Made by a program: the position numbers and the translations under genes. This document shows positions 10,401 to 18,665 of a DNA stretch of 45,601 nucleotides, in pieces (the first letter of the stretch is position 1; each line of letters begins with the position of its first letter). The notes below the pieces were generated by a model, which was given only the letters and a program-made list of their open reading frames with translations, had not been told where the DNA came from and did not search any database. The DNA comes from CAZUZS01 sp964624795 (GTDB lineage Bacteria; Calditrichota; Calditrichia; RBG-13-44-9): positions 1-45,601 of the forward strand of contig CAZUZS010000038.1 of NCBI GenBank assembly GCA_964624795.1, written 5' to 3'.

Positions 10401-12343
10401 TCAAAGCTGCTGCCAATGGTGCGGTAATTTATATCATCATAAGCAATGGAAACAAAATACGGTACTGCCGGATTTTGGAGAATGGCAAATGCGCCGGGCC
10501 CGGGAAGAAGCCGGTCGACAGACCGGTTTTCACCGCCATAGACAAACGACAGGGAATCAAGAAAAGTGCCTTCCACGCCGTCCACTTGCGACAAATCATG
10601 TTTCGCCGTATTAAATCCATCGATGTTAAACATCTGGTGAAAGGCCGTTTGCGGATTATGCCGGAAGGTGGTGCCACCCTCCATATATAGATTCTTGCCT
10701 CCAAGATTCAGATAATTTTGCAGACGCACTGCTTCCGAGTCCAGGATAACATGATTGTTCGGATACATTCCCAGTGCAATAAATATATATTGATAACGCT
10801 GCAGGCTGTCCGGATCGACCAGCAGGATTTCCGGGGTATAATCTACCACATACCCGGAGTCAGTAAGCAGGGTCTGAAAAAGAGGGCCGGAAAGCGGTGT
10901 ATGATCGGCATCCCAGACCAGAGCGTTTCCTGCCCATGAGTAAGTATGCGTCATCGCAACATCGGCGGTCATATTGCTCCCATTGGCAGCAATATTTGTA
11001 ATAGAAACAAAAGTCTCGAAACCGCCATAGCTGTTCGATCCGGGAGAAGATGTGGCATTGAATGTGGTGTTGCTGGTACTTCCCGGAAACGGGTCGCCGT
11101 CATTCCCGTTGTCCCACGCCCGCTCGAGATTCCAGGCGTTGTCCGCCTGTTCGAGCGCAACAAGGTAATGTCCGAATGTCGTGCTTCCCGGGTACCATGG
11201 GTAGCGGTTTAGCGAAGTCACCGATTCATCGACATGATAAATGAGGACACCGGATCCCGGAATGTATGTATCGTAACCGGTTTGCTGTCGATTTTCCAAT
11301 AGAAAATATTGGGAACTCTGGATTCCGTTTGTCCAAACGCGATATACTCTGGCTGAATCTTCTGCAGGCGGGATGTTAAGACCAGTGACATCTGTCGCTA
11401 AAATCGTGGGCGTGACAAATCCCATCTGCCATCGGCTCCATGCATCGGGCAAGGCTGGCAGACCACCCAAGCCGTTGGGTCCGTTCCAATATCCGGTTCC
11501 CATCAAACTCCAGTCGCCGAGTCCACCTGCTCCGGTATCGCGATCCCGAAGATCGGGCAATCCGAAGACACCTTCGGCCATATTCCGCGCAAAAACGCCG
11601 ATGGTCATATCGCCGGGCGTTTGCCAGTACTCCGGCTGAATCATGAATTGGCTCACCTGCACCCCATCCACCGAAATTGGTGTTGATGTGGTTGACACCT
11701 GGGAGAGCAGATCGGTGGCCGCGCCGGTGTACTCGGAGCCGGAACCGGCATGGATAATAAACAGCCCATCCACAATGCCATCACCATCATTGTCATAGAC
11801 GGAGAAGTCTATCTGTGGATCTGCCAGTGCGATCACATCTTCTGCCAGTTTCTGGACATTGTTCGGATAGGTTCCGTTGCCATTTGCGCTGCCGGCATAA
11901 TAACTCAAAGATTCCGGTGCCGTGAACCATCCTGAATTTCCCGGCATGTTAAGTGTGACCAGCGTCAAATTGTTATAGGAAACCTTTGACCAGTAGTCTT
12001 TCAGATTTCCCTGCTGGCTTCCAAACAGAAGACTGTCATATGTGCTGGAATCGGTCTGAGCCGGAGCATCGATGAAGTCGACAAGAATGGCCAATGCATG
12101 AAAATCACCGGTATAACTGTCCGACAAAGCATTTATATCGAAAATCGCCGATTCAGCCGCGCTGTTTCCACTTTGTTCATTGGATTTTATCTCCTGTTTT
12201 AAGAAGGAAGGAGGCGGTACCTGTCCGGATTTAATCTTCTCTAAAAGTTTGGGACTGGGGCCAATTCCCCAGCTTTTGATAGGCAGGAGCAGCAGAACCG
12301 AGCACACAAAAATCGACGCTGCACCTTTAAATAAAGTAGTCAT
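7466..12343 (-). CDS. Secreted M6-metalloprotease-fold protein with degenerate active site and C-terminal type IX sorting domain
   Basis: 1,625 residues; ATG with AAGGAGG 5 nt upstream. Residues 1-26 form a signal peptide. Residues about 85-460 match the M6 (immune inhibitor A-like) fold, including 'DNDGDGIVDG', 'GDWSLMGTGYWNG' and 'PGSGVLIYHVDE'. At the place where the family has HExxHxxGxxD, the protein reads N254, M255, G258, G261, D264 within 'ARNMAEGVFGLPDL', so both histidines and the glutamate are missing. Further domains: an unassigned alpha/beta-looking segment at about 470-675, a fibronectin III-like domain at 680-785, a CBM9/DOMON-like domain at 795-975, an Ig/ASH-like domain at about 1000-1100, and a terminal 'FQNYPNPFNP' sorting domain (about 1535-1625) for type IX export and surface attachment. 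It lies 72 bp upstream of the giant repeat protein on the same strand. Probably a binding or structural protein rather than a protease. Confidence 0.85.
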   Translation of the reverse strand: MTTLFKGAASIFVCSVLLLLPIKSWGIGPSPKLLEKIKSGQVPPPSFLKQEIKSNEQSGNSAAESAIFDINALSDSYTGDFHALAILVDFIDAPAQTDSSTYDSLLFGSQQGNLKDYWSKVSYNNLTLVTLNMPGNSGWFTAPESLSYYAGSANGNGTYPNNVQKLAEDVIALADPQIDFSVYDNDGDGIVDGLFIIHAGSGSEYTGAATDLLSQVSTTSTPISVDGVQVSQFMIQPEYWQTPGDMTIGVFARNMAEGVFGLPDLRDRDTGAGGLGDWSLMGTGYWNGPNGLGGLPALPDAWSRWQMGFVTPTILATDVTGLNIPPAEDSARVYRVWTNGIQSSQYFLLENRQQTGYDTYIPGSGVLIYHVDESVTSLNRYPWYPGSTTFGHYLVALEQADNAWNLERAWDNGNDGDPFPGSTSNTTFNATSSPGSNSYGGFETFVSITNIAANGSNMTADVAMTHTYSWAGNALVWDADHTPLSGPLFQTLLTDSGYVVDYTPEILLVDPDSLQRYQYIFIALGMYPNNHVILDSEAVRLQNYLNLGGKNLYMEGGTTFRHNPQTAFHQMFNIDGFNTAKHDLSQVDGVEGTFLDSLSFVYGGENRSVDRLLPGPGAFAILQNPAVPYFVSIAYDDINYRTIGSSFEFGGLVDGALPSTKSKLFSLIMQFYGDKIPKPAPRDLVAGSGFNGFVPLTWDPPALLTGSKSASIDSVTSFKLYRSSTSGGPYTLLADVDIRGRDYSDSEDYIDSTAVIDSTYYYVATAFYNDSTESPYTSEVQGTPAADSILTQQLSYSGTIPTLDGLIDAAEWSDAMKLSIQTVDSLDSIILYMKNDETHLYIALDDRNNTHGADDNQLKIYFDDDNSMTWDPTSATTEGYFTITYKNTEGVRTKFSPVYGTYPDNLSFLSNIIPAPGVIANVSDTSGHMQYEVSIDLDSSAFTAQLGDTVRMYVTEFDGYTPIDVYYNVSGAWPYGTIVMSPQTFGPVVLGLKPDIPDMVLSRTSISEFVVGETSLLDTIWVKNIGAKNLGFSVTDSSSGWLSETYVADSLSTGDSTAISVTLNGVGLAMGSYDGVINIASNDPFASLVKIPVTLNKTNAFIRLSSLNKASFKTGESILANEELDTYLATQTVEVATSLMDITKSPVINQNRFVSLTGSNDDGFIETLLIPDTLPGGSYFVKIEVLDSATAVLQDSARFTIDITSTANWQITLTVENDTLQMLRVLGGDSTATADYDAVLDVTAAAPGSEFYSYFQISQVPNYLSTDFRNWAYPYTQTIDWPLVVVNTNGGNFSVSWDPASLPLQGNFTLEFGAQSVNMRTDTTASLSGDGIVYIRFGSETSFDYTFANGGWHLISLPVVPSDSSLTTLFPTAIAAFSYNNTTSTYESVTKLEPSKGYWLAIPAATNATIGGSSLSSFQSHLMSGWHLMGAVRDTADFTNPDDTPDGSVIALFGYDNTTGQYYVASSLAPGSGYWVAAVQECDLSVPGAATKSSPLVSSGELQERFENFAAQYGGMPPPPPAALNVDGKMELIKKFTLFQNYPNPFNPVTKIRYYLEKPAKTELEIYNILGQRINLLVDSKQNAGLYEIEWNGMNQAGKKVPSGIYFYRLKSGEKVAIKKMMILK

Positions 12344-12858
12344 TTAAACCTCCTTGTGAATTGAATATTGTATGTATGGAGATATACTGTAATAATCATC
12401 CGTCCTGAAATAAAGTGCATAATATACCTTTCATGCTGCCCAATATATGGAGAAACCATACCTGTCAGGTGAGATACATCACGATAAATTGAGATCAAAA
12501 TCTAATTATAATTGGGGATTTTGTCCTTCTTATTTTATGGATTTTATGCGGCAAAATGCCGGTAAAAGGAGGGAAATAATTAATTGCCTGAATAATTGCG
12601 AAAAATGTCCTCTAAAATAAATTCTCAGCGGGAGATGAGCGCTTTCTCCACTATAGAAGCTTCCTCCTCCCCGTTGATACCAATAGCGGTAAAATTCCCC
12701 ATTCTTCCGTAGTGAATAGCGAAACCGGCTTCCGTCATTTGATCGGATTGCGGGGAACACGAAGCCGTTGGGCGATGCCACACTTGATTCTCAAAAACCC
12801 ATTGAAATCATTTATTTATTGTCTCATATTTGGTGCCAGAAAAAAATGCAGAAAGACA
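12344..12858. other. Divergent intergenic region between the M6-fold gene and the RCK gene
   Basis: 515 bp with no convincing gene. An 83-codon minus-strand frame at 12530-12781 has low-complexity composition and no ribosome-binding site. The region must hold the promoters of both flanking genes. A possible plus-strand sigma-70 site is listed separately. Nothing else was recognised. Confidence 0.6.
12802..12830 (+). promoter_or_regulatory. Possible sigma-70 promoter for the RCK gene
   Basis: TTGAAA at 12802-12807, a 17-bp spacer, then CATATT at 12825-12830, about 28 bp before the chosen ATG at 12859. The -35 is good and the -10 is weak; this is a pattern match only. Confidence 0.3.
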
Positions 12859-13545
12859 ATGAAGAAATTCGCAATTTTGGGTTTGGGGACTTTTGGCGTG
12901 AGCCTGGCAAAATCGCTCACTGAGAAGGGAGCCGAAGTCATCGCAGTTGACCGCGATATGACCCGAGTGGAAGAGAACCAGGATTATGTCTCCGTGGCAG
13001 TAAGGCTGGACAGCACCGACGAGAATGCCCTTGTAATACAGGGGATCAACGAGGTGGATGTGGCAGTGGTTTGCATCGGCGAGGATTTCGAGTCCAATCT
13101 CCTGACTGCCGTGATTCTGAAACAACTGGGGGTGCCGACCGTCATCACCCGCGCCACTCGTTCAATCGAGGAGAAAATCCTGAAGACAGTCGGAATAGAC
13201 CGGGTGGTAATTCCCGAGCAGGAAGTGGGAGAAAAACTGGCATACACCCTCATGCATCCCCACCTGCGGGATATTTTTTACCTGGCCGGTCAAATCACCA
13301 TCGCCGAGCTGGATGCCCCTAAATTGTTCATCGATAAATCGCTGGAAAACTTGCAGCTACGCGCCAAGTATGGGCTCAATCTCATCACCATTCGAAAAAA
13401 ACGCGAGGAAGTGGACAAAAAGGGGAATGTGACGGTGCGCGAGGAAGTGATTATGCCTTCTGCCCAGACGATAATTGAAAAGGATGACACGCTGGTGGTG
13501 GTGGGGAAAAAAGACGATTTGAACCGGATGCTGTCCAGGAGTTAA
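12859..13545 (+). CDS. RCK/TrkA-N and TrkA-C potassium-transport regulatory protein (KtrA-like)
   Basis: 228 residues from the ATG at 12859. This start was preferred over the longer frame from 12712 because the Rossmann fold begins at once. Residues 1-125 form a TrkA-N (RCK) domain with the dinucleotide motif GLGTFG (G8, G10, G13) and an acidic residue D31 after beta-2. Residues about 135-225 form a TrkA-C ligand-binding domain. Length and order fit KtrA-type regulators, which gate a KtrB/TrkH membrane subunit in response to ATP/ADP or c-di-AMP. No such subunit is visible nearby; the next gene follows immediately and is unrelated by sequence. Function as a potassium-uptake regulator is assigned from the family alone. 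Confidence 0.85.
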   Translation: MKKFAILGLGTFGVSLAKSLTEKGAEVIAVDRDMTRVEENQDYVSVAVRLDSTDENALVIQGINEVDVAVVCIGEDFESNLLTAVILKQLGVPTVITRATRSIEEKILKTVGIDRVVIPEQEVGEKLAYTLMHPHLRDIFYLAGQITIAELDAPKLFIDKSLENLQLRAKYGLNLITIRKKREEVDKKGNVTVREEVIMPSAQTIIEKDDTLVVVGKKDDLNRMLSRS

Positions 13546-13551
13546 GCTGCC

Positions 13552-13944
13552 GTGCAAAAATTCAAATTCTTTCGAACCGCGGATATTTTCCTTTTCCTGA
13601 TTTTGCTTGCCCTGCCCCTGCTCGCAATTATTCGTCGGACGGATTTTTTGCCAGGCAAGCCGGTTGCGGTAGTCGAAATTTCGGGAAAGACCAGTTACTC
13701 ATTGCCCCTGGACAAAGAACAACAGATTTCTTTGAGGGAGTGGAATCCACCGGTGGTTCTGCAAATCGAACCCGGGAAGATTCGTATTCTCGAAAACGAC
13801 TGCATAAAGCAGATTTGCGTTCGCACTGGCTACATCGACAAAACCAACGAATCCATCGTATGTGTTCCCAAAAAGCTCTTAATCTACATCCGCTCAAATA
13901 ATGGCAGCAACCAATCCGAAGAGATCAAAGCAATTACCGGGTAA
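13552..13944 (+). CDS. NusG domain II (NusG_II)-containing membrane-anchored protein
   Basis: 130 residues starting at GTG; AGGAG about 11 nt upstream lies inside the end of the RCK gene. One N-terminal membrane segment (about 11-27) is followed by a small beta domain with C84, C89 and C104 in the 'DCxxxxC...IVC' arrangement typical of NusG_II proteins. These proteins are not transcription factors; in many anaerobes they sit next to Gx-transporter-like genes, as here, where the following gene overlaps the 3' end by 44 bp. The role is unknown; a link to membrane redox or quinone-related functions is an inference from genome context in other organisms. Confidence 0.8.
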   Translation: MQKFKFFRTADIFLFLILLALPLLAIIRRTDFLPGKPVAVVEISGKTSYSLPLDKEQQISLREWNPPVVLQIEPGKIRILENDCIKQICVRTGYIDKTNESIVCVPKKLLIYIRSNNGSNQSEEIKAITG

Positions 13945-14446
13945 GAAAGATCTGGTAAAAGAAGCACGGCTGGCCGGGCTGATCGCGCTGGGACTACTGC
14001 TATTCCTTTTCGAGGCATTCATTCCCAAACCGCTTCCCTGGCTCAAGCTGGGAATCGCCAACATTGTCACTATTATTGCCCTCTATTGGTATGGCGGAAA
14101 GGCAGCGTTCATTGTTTCGCTCGCGCGGATTTTCATCGGCTCCCTTTTCACCGGCAATTTCCTGACCCCCGGTTTTCTGCTTTCGCTGAGCGGAGGTATC
14201 TGTGCCGTATCGGTAATGATCTTATTTTACAAGGTGCGGGTATTTGGTATTTGGGGAATAAGCATTGCCGGCGCTGCCGCACATAATGCAGGTCAGGTTT
14301 TGGCTGCGTATTTCCTGCTTTTCGATAATCCAGTAATCCTGCAACTACTTCCCTACCTCATCATTTATTCTCTCATTTCCGGAACCCTGGTCGGTTTTAT
14401 TACCTTCCTGTTGTTGGGAAGGTTAAAAAAAGAATTTGCATTTTGA
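13901..14446 (+). CDS. Gx transporter family / heptaprenyl diphosphate synthase component I-like membrane protein
   Basis: 181 residues, about five membrane segments. The segment 'PWLKLGIANIVT' and the following glycine-rich helices match the Hpre_diP_synt_I/Gx family. The name 'heptaprenyl diphosphate synthase component I' is a historical annotation; the family looks like a small integral-membrane transporter subunit. The ATG at 13901 overlaps the NusG_II gene by 44 bp, and the next gene overlaps its end by 11 bp, so the three are almost certainly translated from one message. The ligand cannot be deduced. Confidence 0.8.
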   Translation: MAATNPKRSKQLPGKKDLVKEARLAGLIALGLLLFLFEAFIPKPLPWLKLGIANIVTIIALYWYGGKAAFIVSLARIFIGSLFTGNFLTPGFLLSLSGGICAVSVMILFYKVRVFGIWGISIAGAAAHNAGQVLAAYFLLFDNPVILQLLPYLIIYSLISGTLVGFITFLLLGRLKKEFAF

Positions 14447-14888
14447 GCGTTTGTTGGACAATTTGCAGAGGACGGCTCAATTTGATGCCCAAAACATCAA
14501 GGTAGAATTCATGCAAAATGGACAGACAAAAAAAATATCGATCATGAAACTGGGCGAAATCCTGTTGAAGATTCAGAACGGGGAAGAACTGGATACAATT
14601 CTCTCCGATCTGTCTGCTTTCGAAATGAAGGAAGTGCGCAATTTTTTAGAACAGGAGTTGCAGTATCTCTCTTCGTTCAGGGACAGCGCGGCCATGAAAC
14701 TCTCAGAGATCAAATCCAATTATGAACCGGTTGCCAGTTATTATTATCGCCAGGATTGCCGCGAGCCGCTTGAAGCCTGTTTGAATGAAACCTGCCTCAC
14801 CTCCAACCCGGTCTGCTTCAGCAGGAAAATGAAATCGCAAATGCAAGTGCTCATCAAAATACTGACGCCCTACCTGGAGAAACAATAA
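14436..14888 (+). CDS. Uncharacterised helical protein with a C-terminal four-cysteine cluster
   Basis: 150 residues from the TTG at 14436, overlapping the previous gene by 11 bp. An in-frame ATG at 14511 would give a shorter 125-residue product. I do not recognise a family. The protein is mostly charged helices, with no signal peptide and no membrane segment. Near the end, C108, C115, C120 and C127 are spaced C-x6-C-x4-C-x6-C, suggesting a metal or Fe-S site or a pair of disulfides. The gene is 4 bp upstream of the M48 protease gene, so it belongs to the same transcription unit. Confidence 0.7.
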   Translation: MHFERLLDNLQRTAQFDAQNIKVEFMQNGQTKKISIMKLGEILLKIQNGEELDTILSDLSAFEMKEVRNFLEQELQYLSSFRDSAAMKLSEIKSNYEPVASYYYRQDCREPLEACLNETCLTSNPVCFSRKMKSQMQVLIKILTPYLEKQ

Positions 14889-14892
14889 ACCG

Positions 14893-15990
14893 ATGGAGAA
14901 AAGCGACGCCAAAAAATACAACCGCATCAAACTGGTTATTTCTTTTACCGGAATCGCGGTCAGTCTCATTTTCTGGATCCTGCTTGTTTCAACACCCCTG
15001 AACCGCTTGCTTGCGGGATTGGCCGAATCCTGGGCGTCCCTCCCGCTGCTGCAATTTTACATTTTTGCGATCATCCTGGGAGCAATCGGCATGATCCTCA
15101 ATTTTCCGCTTTCACTCTACTCCGGCTATTTTCTGGAGCATCGTTTTTCCCTTACTGAACAATCCTTTTTTTCCTGGGCATTTGAACAGGTGAAAGGCAT
15201 CCTGGTCGGACTTGTTCTGGGCGGAATTCTGCTGTCCATATTTTACCTGCTGCTGACACACTATCCACAAAGCTGGTGGTTTTGGATGTGGGTGATTATT
15301 CTGGTTTTCAGCGTTCTGCTCTCCCGGCTCGCACCGGTGTTAATCTTTCCCCTGTTTTATAAATTCACACCGTTGGATAATCCCGATTTGAAGGAAAAAA
15401 TATATAAACTGGGCCGGCAATGGAATTTGAATGTGAAGGGAATTTTCCAGTTTAACTTGAGCAAAACAACCAGGAAAGCGAATGCCGCATTCACCGGTTT
15501 GGGAAAAACCAAACGCGTTATCCTGGGAGATACCCTTTTAAACAACTTTGACGATGATGAAATCGAAACTGTCTTCGCCCACGAGATCGGGCATTTTGTT
15601 CACAAACACTTGTTGAAGGGGATTGTCCTGAACAGCCTGTTATCTCTGGCAGGCATGTACCTTGTTTTTATCATTTACTCCCGAATTAACGCTTCGCTTG
15701 GGTTAATGCCGGCACAGTTGGAGGCATTGCCATACCTGGGGCTGCTATTTCTGCTTTACGGCTTCCTGACCGGCCCGATAGGCAACTACGTCAGCCGGCG
15801 TTTCGAATACCAGGCCGACAGTTTTGCCGTTTCAGCAACCGGAAAGCCGGAAATATTCCAAAACAGCCTGAAGAAGTTATCGCAGTTAAATCTGGCTGAT
15901 GAAGAACCCCATCCCCTTGTGGAATTTCTTTTTTATAGCCACCCCTCAATTTCCCATAGAATTGAAAAAATAGCAGGAGTTAACAAATGA
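14893..15990 (+). CDS. M48 family integral-membrane zinc endopeptidase (Ste24/CAAX protease 1-like)
   Basis: 365 residues, the usual size for bacterial Ste24-like proteases. The zinc motif HEIGH is at 230-234, the third ligand is E305 in 'EYQAD' with D309, and the conserved 'SHPSISHRI' tail is at 349-356. Several membrane segments flank the active site (about 15-35, 55-80, 100-122, 128-155, 245-265, 280-300). Ste24 enzymes cleave prenylated or misfolded proteins at the membrane; bacterial substrates are mostly unknown. It follows the Cys-cluster gene by 4 bp, and its stop overlaps the start of the M16 protease (ATGA). Confidence 0.92.
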   Translation: MEKSDAKKYNRIKLVISFTGIAVSLIFWILLVSTPLNRLLAGLAESWASLPLLQFYIFAIILGAIGMILNFPLSLYSGYFLEHRFSLTEQSFFSWAFEQVKGILVGLVLGGILLSIFYLLLTHYPQSWWFWMWVIILVFSVLLSRLAPVLIFPLFYKFTPLDNPDLKEKIYKLGRQWNLNVKGIFQFNLSKTTRKANAAFTGLGKTKRVILGDTLLNNFDDDEIETVFAHEIGHFVHKHLLKGIVLNSLLSLAGMYLVFIIYSRINASLGLMPAQLEALPYLGLLFLLYGFLTGPIGNYVSRRFEYQADSFAVSATGKPEIFQNSLKKLSQLNLADEEPHPLVEFLFYSHPSISHRIEKIAGVNK

Positions 15991-18665
15991 GATCATTCTT
16001 TTATACCACAATTCTTTTTCTATTCTTGCTTTCCGGTTACGTCCTTGCGGACGATGATTTTTCGTTCTACCTGCCGAATTACTCGCACTACAAATTCGAC
16101 AATGGATTCGAGCTCATTCTTGTAGAAAATCATACCAATCCGCTGATTGCCTCGGTGGTGGTGGTTCGCACCGGGCTGCGGAACGAAGCTCCGCAGGATA
16201 ACGGTGTTTCGCACATGCTGGAGCACATGACCTTTAACGGCACCGAAAAACGGACACAAAAAGAGTTATATGATGAACTGGATTTTTATGGAATTTATCT
16301 GAATGCCCACACTTCGGAAGACTACACCGCCTACATGGCGCTGAACCACAAAGACCAGATCGATCATGCGCTGGATATCATGTCCGACATGCTTTTCAAT
16401 TCGACATTTCCTCCCGAGAAATTTGAAAAGGAGAAGGGGATTATTGCAGAAGAGATTCGCAGGGATAGCGAGAGCCCCGATTTCAAAAAAGAGCAGGCGC
16501 TGAGACAGGCATTCTACAAAGAGCCGCCGTATTCTATGCCCGTAATCGGGACTGTCGCAACCGTGCAGAACATGGCGCGAGAGCAGGTTTCCGATTATTA
16601 CAAGAAGTACTACAGCCCGAATAACATGATCGCCATAGTGATTGGCGATTTTAGCAAGGAGGCGATGGTCGAGCAGATCCGCAGCTATTTCGGCAAGGCG
16701 GCGGCCAGCCAAAATCCGCAGCGGACAATTACACTCCGCCAGAACTTTCCGTTTCTTTACACCGATGATGACAAGATGGGCAAGGTGACCTATATTAAAC
16801 TTCCGGCACCCACATTTCAATCCAACGAATTCATCCCGTTCCAATTCCTAAATAGCTACGGGCTGGACGATCAAAGCGGCGTGCTGCTGCAGAAGCTAAA
16901 GAATCAGCCAGATCTCAAAATCAAGAATATCAGAACCAATTACGAATATCATCCTGAATTCGGCACCCTGACTTTGACCATCACCACAGATAAGGATGTG
17001 GATTCGCAGTTAATTTTGGCTGCTGTCGAAAGGGAATTCGAGAACCTGAAAAAGGCGAAAATCAGCAATGAAGAAATCCGGGCTGCAAAGCAGGAAAGGG
17101 CTATTTCCGAGATTTTGCAGACCGAAAAAATCATGTATTACGGATTTTTAAAAGCGCAGGACCTCGCCATGGGGGGGCTGGACGCTTTTGCTAAGACTAT
17201 TCCCGCCTACCTTGAGCTGCCCAACAAGAAAATATTTCAAATGATGAGCTCGTACCCGGCGGCATGGAAAAATCCGGAGACGCTGTTTAAAGCGGGAAAC
17301 TGGATTCAGAAAGTCAAATTGGCGAAGTACACCCGGCCTGCCAGGAAAGGCGAAATTAGCAGCAGCCGAATCTTCGAAGGAAAACTAAAAAATGGTTTGA
17401 CTGTCATCCTGCTGCAGAATACCGACAACCCGGTATTGGCCATGCACTTTCTGTTTAAGAATCGCAGCGCGTGGGAACCGGCAGACAAAACGGGAATTGC
17501 CGATTTTCTCCACCACTCCCTGTTCAAGGCATCCCGCGATTTTACAAAACAGGAATTGCAGCTACAGATCAAGAATATGGGGGCTGAAATAAAGGCCTAT
17601 GACTGGGATTTTATTCCGTATGATGATTATTACAACGTGCCGCAGTATTCTTATATTAGGTTTGTTACTTTGGACCAGTTTTTTGACCAGGCGGTGAATC
17701 TTGCCGCGAACAACATATTACACCCGGACCTTAAAGCGGCATTTCCGGAAGCAAAGGAAGAAATGACCGGTCTGGCAGGCCGCCAGGGAGGGAACGCCAG
17801 CAAAACAGCCCGATTGAAATTCTATCAAATGCTTTTCGGAAAAGATCATCCCCTGGCGAAACCGGTCAGCGGAACGCCGGCTACGATTGCCGCCATCGCG
17901 CTTCCCGACCTTGAAGCGTTCCATCGGCAATATTTTTCTGCCGGAAATACGATTTTGAGCATCGTAAGCAGTCTCGATTCAACTTCCGTTTTCAATGCAG
18001 TGGAGAAATATTTTGGCGAGATGCCGCAAACCGAAAAAATGGTAGAAATTCCGGAAATACCGCTTACGGTAGAAAAATCGGCCGACAGCACCGAAATCGG
18101 CAGCCGGCAGTCATATATCTACCTGGGCTACACCTTCGATGCGAATGCCGCCAGCGCCAATGCCCTGGAAGTCATGAACAACATACTCAGCGGGCGGATT
18201 GCTTTCAGCCTGCGCGAACAAAAAGGATGGGCTTACCGGCTGGGAAGCAGCATCGACTCGTGGAAGAACCGATTTTATTTCACCGCATCAATGGGAACCG
18301 GCCGCCAAACGACTATTCCCGCCATTAACGGCATTCTGGAAGAAATCCAAAAATTCAAGGCGGATACCATAACAAGCCGGGACGTGGAACGCACCCGCAA
18401 CAGCATGCAGGCGGCCCTGGTGCGAAGGCGGGCAAGCAGGGAGAACCAAGCCTTTGCATTGGGAGTTAATGCCTTTTATGGTTATCCCAGGTCTTACTTT
18501 TCGTCTATTTATGAAGAAATTAACCGGGTAACTCCCGCCTCAGTCACGGCAGCTCGCGACTCCTATCTACAGACCGATGTTTATAAACTGTTCTACACTA
18601 TTCCCACTGAGAAACCGCAAAAGATGGAGAGCACACCCGGCATGCCGATGCGGATGCCTCATTAA
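15987..18665 (+). CDS. M16 family (insulinase/pitrilysin-like) zinc peptidase, periplasmic
   Basis: 892 residues; AGGAG 7 nt before the ATG. A signal peptide spans 1-21. The N-terminal half carries the inverted zinc motif HxxEH at 76-80 (H76, E79, H80) and a distal glutamate in 'IIAEEIRRD' (E155/E156). The second half (from about 470) has the same fold, but its motif is degraded ('DFLHHSLF'), as is usual for M16 proteins with one active and one inactive half. The family degrades peptides or processes secreted proteins. The 4-bp overlap with the M48 gene implies coupled translation and a shared protein-quality or processing role at the envelope (inference). Confidence 0.92.
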   Translation: MRSFFYTTILFLFLLSGYVLADDDFSFYLPNYSHYKFDNGFELILVENHTNPLIASVVVVRTGLRNEAPQDNGVSHMLEHMTFNGTEKRTQKELYDELDFYGIYLNAHTSEDYTAYMALNHKDQIDHALDIMSDMLFNSTFPPEKFEKEKGIIAEEIRRDSESPDFKKEQALRQAFYKEPPYSMPVIGTVATVQNMAREQVSDYYKKYYSPNNMIAIVIGDFSKEAMVEQIRSYFGKAAASQNPQRTITLRQNFPFLYTDDDKMGKVTYIKLPAPTFQSNEFIPFQFLNSYGLDDQSGVLLQKLKNQPDLKIKNIRTNYEYHPEFGTLTLTITTDKDVDSQLILAAVEREFENLKKAKISNEEIRAAKQERAISEILQTEKIMYYGFLKAQDLAMGGLDAFAKTIPAYLELPNKKIFQMMSSYPAAWKNPETLFKAGNWIQKVKLAKYTRPARKGEISSSRIFEGKLKNGLTVILLQNTDNPVLAMHFLFKNRSAWEPADKTGIADFLHHSLFKASRDFTKQELQLQIKNMGAEIKAYDWDFIPYDDYYNVPQYSYIRFVTLDQFFDQAVNLAANNILHPDLKAAFPEAKEEMTGLAGRQGGNASKTARLKFYQMLFGKDHPLAKPVSGTPATIAAIALPDLEAFHRQYFSAGNTILSIVSSLDSTSVFNAVEKYFGEMPQTEKMVEIPEIPLTVEKSADSTEIGSRQSYIYLGYTFDANAASANALEVMNNILSGRIAFSLREQKGWAYRLGSSIDSWKNRFYFTASMGTGRQTTIPAINGILEEIQKFKADTITSRDVERTRNSMQAALVRRRASRENQAFALGVNAFYGYPRSYFSSIYEEINRVTPASVTAARDSYLQTDVYKLFYTIPTEKPQKMESTPGMPMRMPH

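Noticed and set aside
12530..12781. 83-codon minus-strand frame in the divergent intergenic region
   Set aside because: No ribosome-binding site and no recognisable domain; it overlaps the likely upstream region of the RCK gene.
12712..12858. Upstream extension of the RCK gene by 49 codons
   Set aside because: The Rossmann motif starts right after the internal ATG at 12859, and the extension has no family similarity and covers a possible promoter.
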